This document shows positions 7,364 through 10,137 of a stretch of DNA of 10,137 nt, one piece after another. Under the pieces are notes generated by a model. It was not told the DNA's origin, did no database searches, and worked only from the letters and a program-made list of their open reading frames with translations. Both the position numbers and the translations under genes were made by a program. Position 1 is the first letter of the stretch. Each line of letters begins with the position of its first letter. Source of the DNA: Clostridia bacterium (lineage in GTDB: Bacteria; Bacillota; Clostridia; Peptostreptococcales; Anaerovoracaceae); assembly GCA_024403005.1 (NCBI GenBank), contig JAKSSQ010000052.1:1-10137 (forward strand), written 5' to 3'.

Positions 7364-10137
7364 ATGCTTAAAATCAACGGAAAACTGAATAAAGGAAATG
7401 CGATTCTCAGAAGAATTGTAACTGTAGTCCTGTGCGTTTCTTTGATTATCGGCATAGCTCCGCTTACATTCCTCCCGCAGGTACATGCGGCAGAAGCATA
7501 CGACGTAAAAAACGGCGACGAAAGGGATTTAGTTAAAAGTGTTGAAACTAATTTTGCCCGTATGATTAGAATGGCGGAGCCGGAGCGTGAGGAATTTGTT
7601 GATCGTCTTGCCTACGACGTCATACATAGTGTGGACACTGAAATAGTAACAGACCCTGATTTGATAGCTGCATACGACAGAAACTCCGAAAGAATCGGCC
7701 GCAATGTAGGCTGGAACCATACCTTATTCCCCGGCAGTACTCTGCTTATTAAAACAAGAAGATATATCGCTGGTGACCCGGAGTATTATCCCATTACTCT
7801 CGACGATTTCCGTACTTTTGCAACAACGTATGTATCCTTTAAGGCTTCTGCAGCCTGGGAGGATAAGGATTTCGAAGAGAAGAAGGCAATAATCGAACAT
7901 TCCGTTAGCAACGGAGACAAGGATTACATGCCCGATCCCAAAGATTCCAGACTTAAGCTCTACGGTTATGTAAGGGACTACATGCCGGAAGTAAACTACT
8001 ACTGGGGCGGATACGAATGCCTGGAGCAGGTTAATTACTCAGTTCACGCATCAAAGCTCGAAATCGACTACTACAGATTTACAAAAGACCCGGAAAACGC
8101 AATTATTGCAACGGATATTAACGATACCTATATCCTCAGAACAGATACAGGCGTTTTAGGCGGAAATAACGTACTTTACTTAGGCATTAAGTACACAGAC
8201 GTTAACGGCATCGACAGAACAGAGTTCCTGTTCCCCCACGAAAGCTCTTTAAACGACGGTTTCCGCGTCGCAGAGTTCTATGGGTCACCCTCCCAGAAGC
8301 TCAGAGACATTTTCGCAGCAACAGACTATAAGGTAACGAACTCCTACGGCAACACCGACGGACTTCTGCCTTATTCCAGCGACATGTACCTCTTCCAGCC
8401 GGGATACAAGATGCAGTCCTTTAACGGTATCGACGTATTCATGAGATACCCCATGGACGGCAAGTATACAAAGGGCTGGACATGCACAGGCATGTACATG
8501 TACAAGGTAGACCAGCTCTATGGCGTACAGATGGCCGGCTACTATTCCGGCAGCTACAACATCGCATTTAAGGGCAGCCTCCTCGGTTACCTCGAAGAAG
8601 ATACCATCGACTTCGAACTCGAAGGCAGCGACATCATGTACAAGGTAAGCAATAAAGCCGGTTCCGACTACAAGTTCGCCGTTCCTTCAGCCGAAGCTGC
8701 AGTTTACGACAGCAAGAACAGCGAATTCCTGGTTAAGTTCGACATCGCAGATGTTTACGGCGCAGGCATCGAAAGCCTCGCTGCAAACTACAACGACGGC
8801 TACAGACTCAAGCAGGTTGCAGAAGCTTTAGCTGTAAACATTACATACAAAGACGTCTACGGAAGATCCAAGACAGTCGTTATGCCTGCAATCACAAGCA
8901 TGATCGGCTGGATGGTCGAAAAGGGCATGGTTGAAACCGAACTGCCCATCGCAGGCGTTGCGCAGCAGGGTGACCCCATCATGGTCCCTGCATCCCTTCC
9001 CGACTTTGAATCCCTGGCAAGCGTAAGCGTAACCTACGGCGACGAAGCAGCTGCAGCAGCAGGTGTAGAAGCTACAGCCGGCGTTACAAGAAACCAGAGA
9101 TTAAAGGGCCTCGCAAACGATGAAATGGCCATCACCGGCATGCAGATCTATGGTTCAGACGTAACCGTAAACTATTCTTTAGACGGTGCAAGCGTAAGAC
9201 TTTCCGCAAACGGAGATCCTCTTTACTACTTCGTAGCAAACGAATCCAGCGGCAAGCAGATCCGCACAGGAAAGACCGAACTGCCCATGTCCAAGTACAT
9301 GCAGGGCGCTTCCCTTAAGCCTGTGGACCAGATCGGCGAAAGCCACTACGTACTCGTAATCAAGACCGACGACATGAACCAGGCAGGCACAACATCCCAC
9401 CTTACAGCAAGAGTCGGCTATGAATTCACAGACGGAAAGACTTACGAAACAAAGGCTATTGACCTTACAGAAGCAGCTGAAGACTTCTTCGGCTACTGGC
9501 CGTGTGCAGACGGCAGGTCCGCAGCAGCTGCAGCAGCAAGCCCCGGAATGGAGCTTATTGCAGAACTTCCGATTACACATGCAAATAAGTTCACAAGTGT
9601 AACAATTTCCATGGACAGCCGTTCCACAGACGACTGGCAGATGAAAGAACTTGCTATCTACAGCGTAGACAGCACAGGAAACAGAAGAGTAGTCTGGAAC
9701 AAGCCCGAAGAAGGCGATGCAAAGGGCCAGGCATTCCTCAAGATTTCCGACCGTTACATTACAAGAGACTTCGAAAGATCCGACGATTCCCTCGTAGCTC
9801 GCTACCCGAGCCTCCTGGACATCGCAGAAACCGAAGACGAAGATGAAATGGAAAAGATTTACCTCGGCGGCAACATCTTTACTCAGACCATCTTCTTCGG
9901 AGAAAACTCCAAGAGCGACATCGAAAAGAGAAAGTCCGTAGACTGGGATAAGATCCGCTACTCCATGTCCTACAAGGAAACCATGCAGGACCTCGGATTC
10001 TCCACAAGAGACTCCGTATACCAGGTAGACGTTAAGGTTGCAAGCAACTCCGAATCCAACTCCAACGACGGAGACTGCGGTTCTCAGAACCTGTTCTACT
10101 TCAAGCTCATATTCGAAAACGGCAGCAGCGGTTACGT
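7364..10137 (+). CDS. Large secreted surface protein with PLAT/LH2-like domains, 3' end outside window
   Basis: An uninterrupted frame of 924 codons runs off the window, so the full length and any C-terminal anchor are unknown. The start has a long basic n-region (residues 1-17), a hydrophobic core (18-37) and a likely signal peptidase site near VHA-A (40-43). The product is therefore exported. The first 600 mature residues are acidic and Tyr-rich, with no domain I recognise. Residues 662 to about 772 look like a PLAT/LH2 beta-sandwich: YVLVIKTDD, an AGTT turn (674-677), then FTSVTISMD (743-751) and a DDWQMK motif around Trp758. A second copy seems to begin at residue 886 (YQVDVKV) and is cut by the window. 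PLAT domains in other proteins bind lipids, membranes or partner proteins. The gene follows VirB4 by 24 bases, so a role in cell contact during transfer is plausible but inferred. The first 175 codons use GAG, TTT and TAT far more than the rest. Confidence 0.85.
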   Translation, partial: MLKINGKLNKGNAILRRIVTVVLCVSLIIGIAPLTFLPQVHAAEAYDVKNGDERDLVKSVETNFARMIRMAEPEREEFVDRLAYDVIHSVDTEIVTDPDLIAAYDRNSERIGRNVGWNHTLFPGSTLLIKTRRYIAGDPEYYPITLDDFRTFATTYVSFKASAAWEDKDFEEKKAIIEHSVSNGDKDYMPDPKDSRLKLYGYVRDYMPEVNYYWGGYECLEQVNYSVHASKLEIDYYRFTKDPENAIIATDINDTYILRTDTGVLGGNNVLYLGIKYTDVNGIDRTEFLFPHESSLNDGFRVAEFYGSPSQKLRDIFAATDYKVTNSYGNTDGLLPYSSDMYLFQPGYKMQSFNGIDVFMRYPMDGKYTKGWTCTGMYMYKVDQLYGVQMAGYYSGSYNIAFKGSLLGYLEEDTIDFELEGSDIMYKVSNKAGSDYKFAVPSAEAAVYDSKNSEFLVKFDIADVYGAGIESLAANYNDGYRLKQVAEALAVNITYKDVYGRSKTVVMPAITSMIGWMVEKGMVETELPIAGVAQQGDPIMVPASLPDFESLASVSVTYGDEAAAAAGVEATAGVTRNQRLKGLANDEMAITGMQIYGSDVTVNYSLDGASVRLSANGDPLYYFVANESSGKQIRTGKTELPMSKYMQGASLKPVDQIGESHYVLVIKTDDMNQAGTTSHLTARVGYEFTDGKTYETKAIDLTEAAEDFFGYWPCADGRSAAAAAASPGMELIAELPITHANKFTSVTISMDSRSTDDWQMKELAIYSVDSTGNRRVVWNKPEEGDAKGQAFLKISDRYITRDFERSDDSLVARYPSLLDIAETEDEDEMEKIYLGGNIFTQTIFFGENSKSDIEKRKSVDWDKIRYSMSYKETMQDLGFSTRDSVYQVDVKVASNSESNSNDGDCGSQNLFYFKLIFENGSSGY

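Noticed and set aside
6350..7486. A 378-codon open frame on the minus strand across the VirB4 end and the next gene start
   Set aside because: It is the mirror of a GAA/GCA-rich coding strand. Its product is Cys/Phe/Ser-rich without domain features, and it overlaps two well-supported genes.
9047..9061. Short Ala codon runs in the surface gene (also near 9521-9537)
   Set aside because: They are five- or six-residue runs built of mixed GCA and GCT codons, too short to call a repeat and consistent with the Ala-rich habit of this genome.

Overview
The window looks like part of the transfer region of a conjugative element (integrative element or conjugative plasmid) from a low-to-mid GC Gram-positive bacterium, probably a member of the Bacillota. 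The evidence is the reduced set of type IV secretion parts typical of Gram-positive elements (VirD4-like coupling protein, VirB6/TrbL-like channel protein, PrgI-fused VirB4 ATPase). It also includes strong GGAGG ribosome sites and secreted proteins with Gram-positive style signal peptides. Codon use is distinctive: GAA over GAG but AAG over AAA, AGA for Arg, and many GTA, GCA, ACA and TCC codons. I cannot name the genus. No relaxase, integrase or attachment site is visible, so integrative element versus plasmid cannot be decided.

Layout, all on the + strand with gaps of only 18, 37, 37 and 24 bases: (1) 1-374, C-terminal end of a VirD4/TraG coupling protein; (2) 393-1352, a 319-residue secreted, membrane-anchored protein with repeated Ig-like beta-sandwich units; (3) 1390-3405, a 671-residue polytopic VirB6/TrbL-like protein with a Gly/Ala helix and a Gly-Ala-Pro repeat tail; (4) 3443-7339, a 1298-residue PrgI-VirB4 fusion ATPase with a long Ala/Pro/Glu C-terminal extension; (5) 7364 to the window end, the first 924 codons of a large secreted protein with one complete and one cut-off PLAT/LH2-like domain. 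No terminator or promoter is evident, no gene-free stretch exceeds 37 bases, and the set reads as one operon whose promoter lies upstream.

Working model (inference): genes 1, 3 and 4 are the DNA-pumping core: coupling protein, inner channel and the ATPase that drives assembly. Genes 2 and 5 are the exported face of the machine. The Ig-like protein occupies the slot between coupling protein and VirB6-like protein, where related elements often carry a small pilin-like gene. The PLAT-like protein is a candidate cell-surface contact protein. These two surface proteins, the long tails on the two core proteins, and a codon-usage break inside the PLAT gene are the least ordinary parts of the window.
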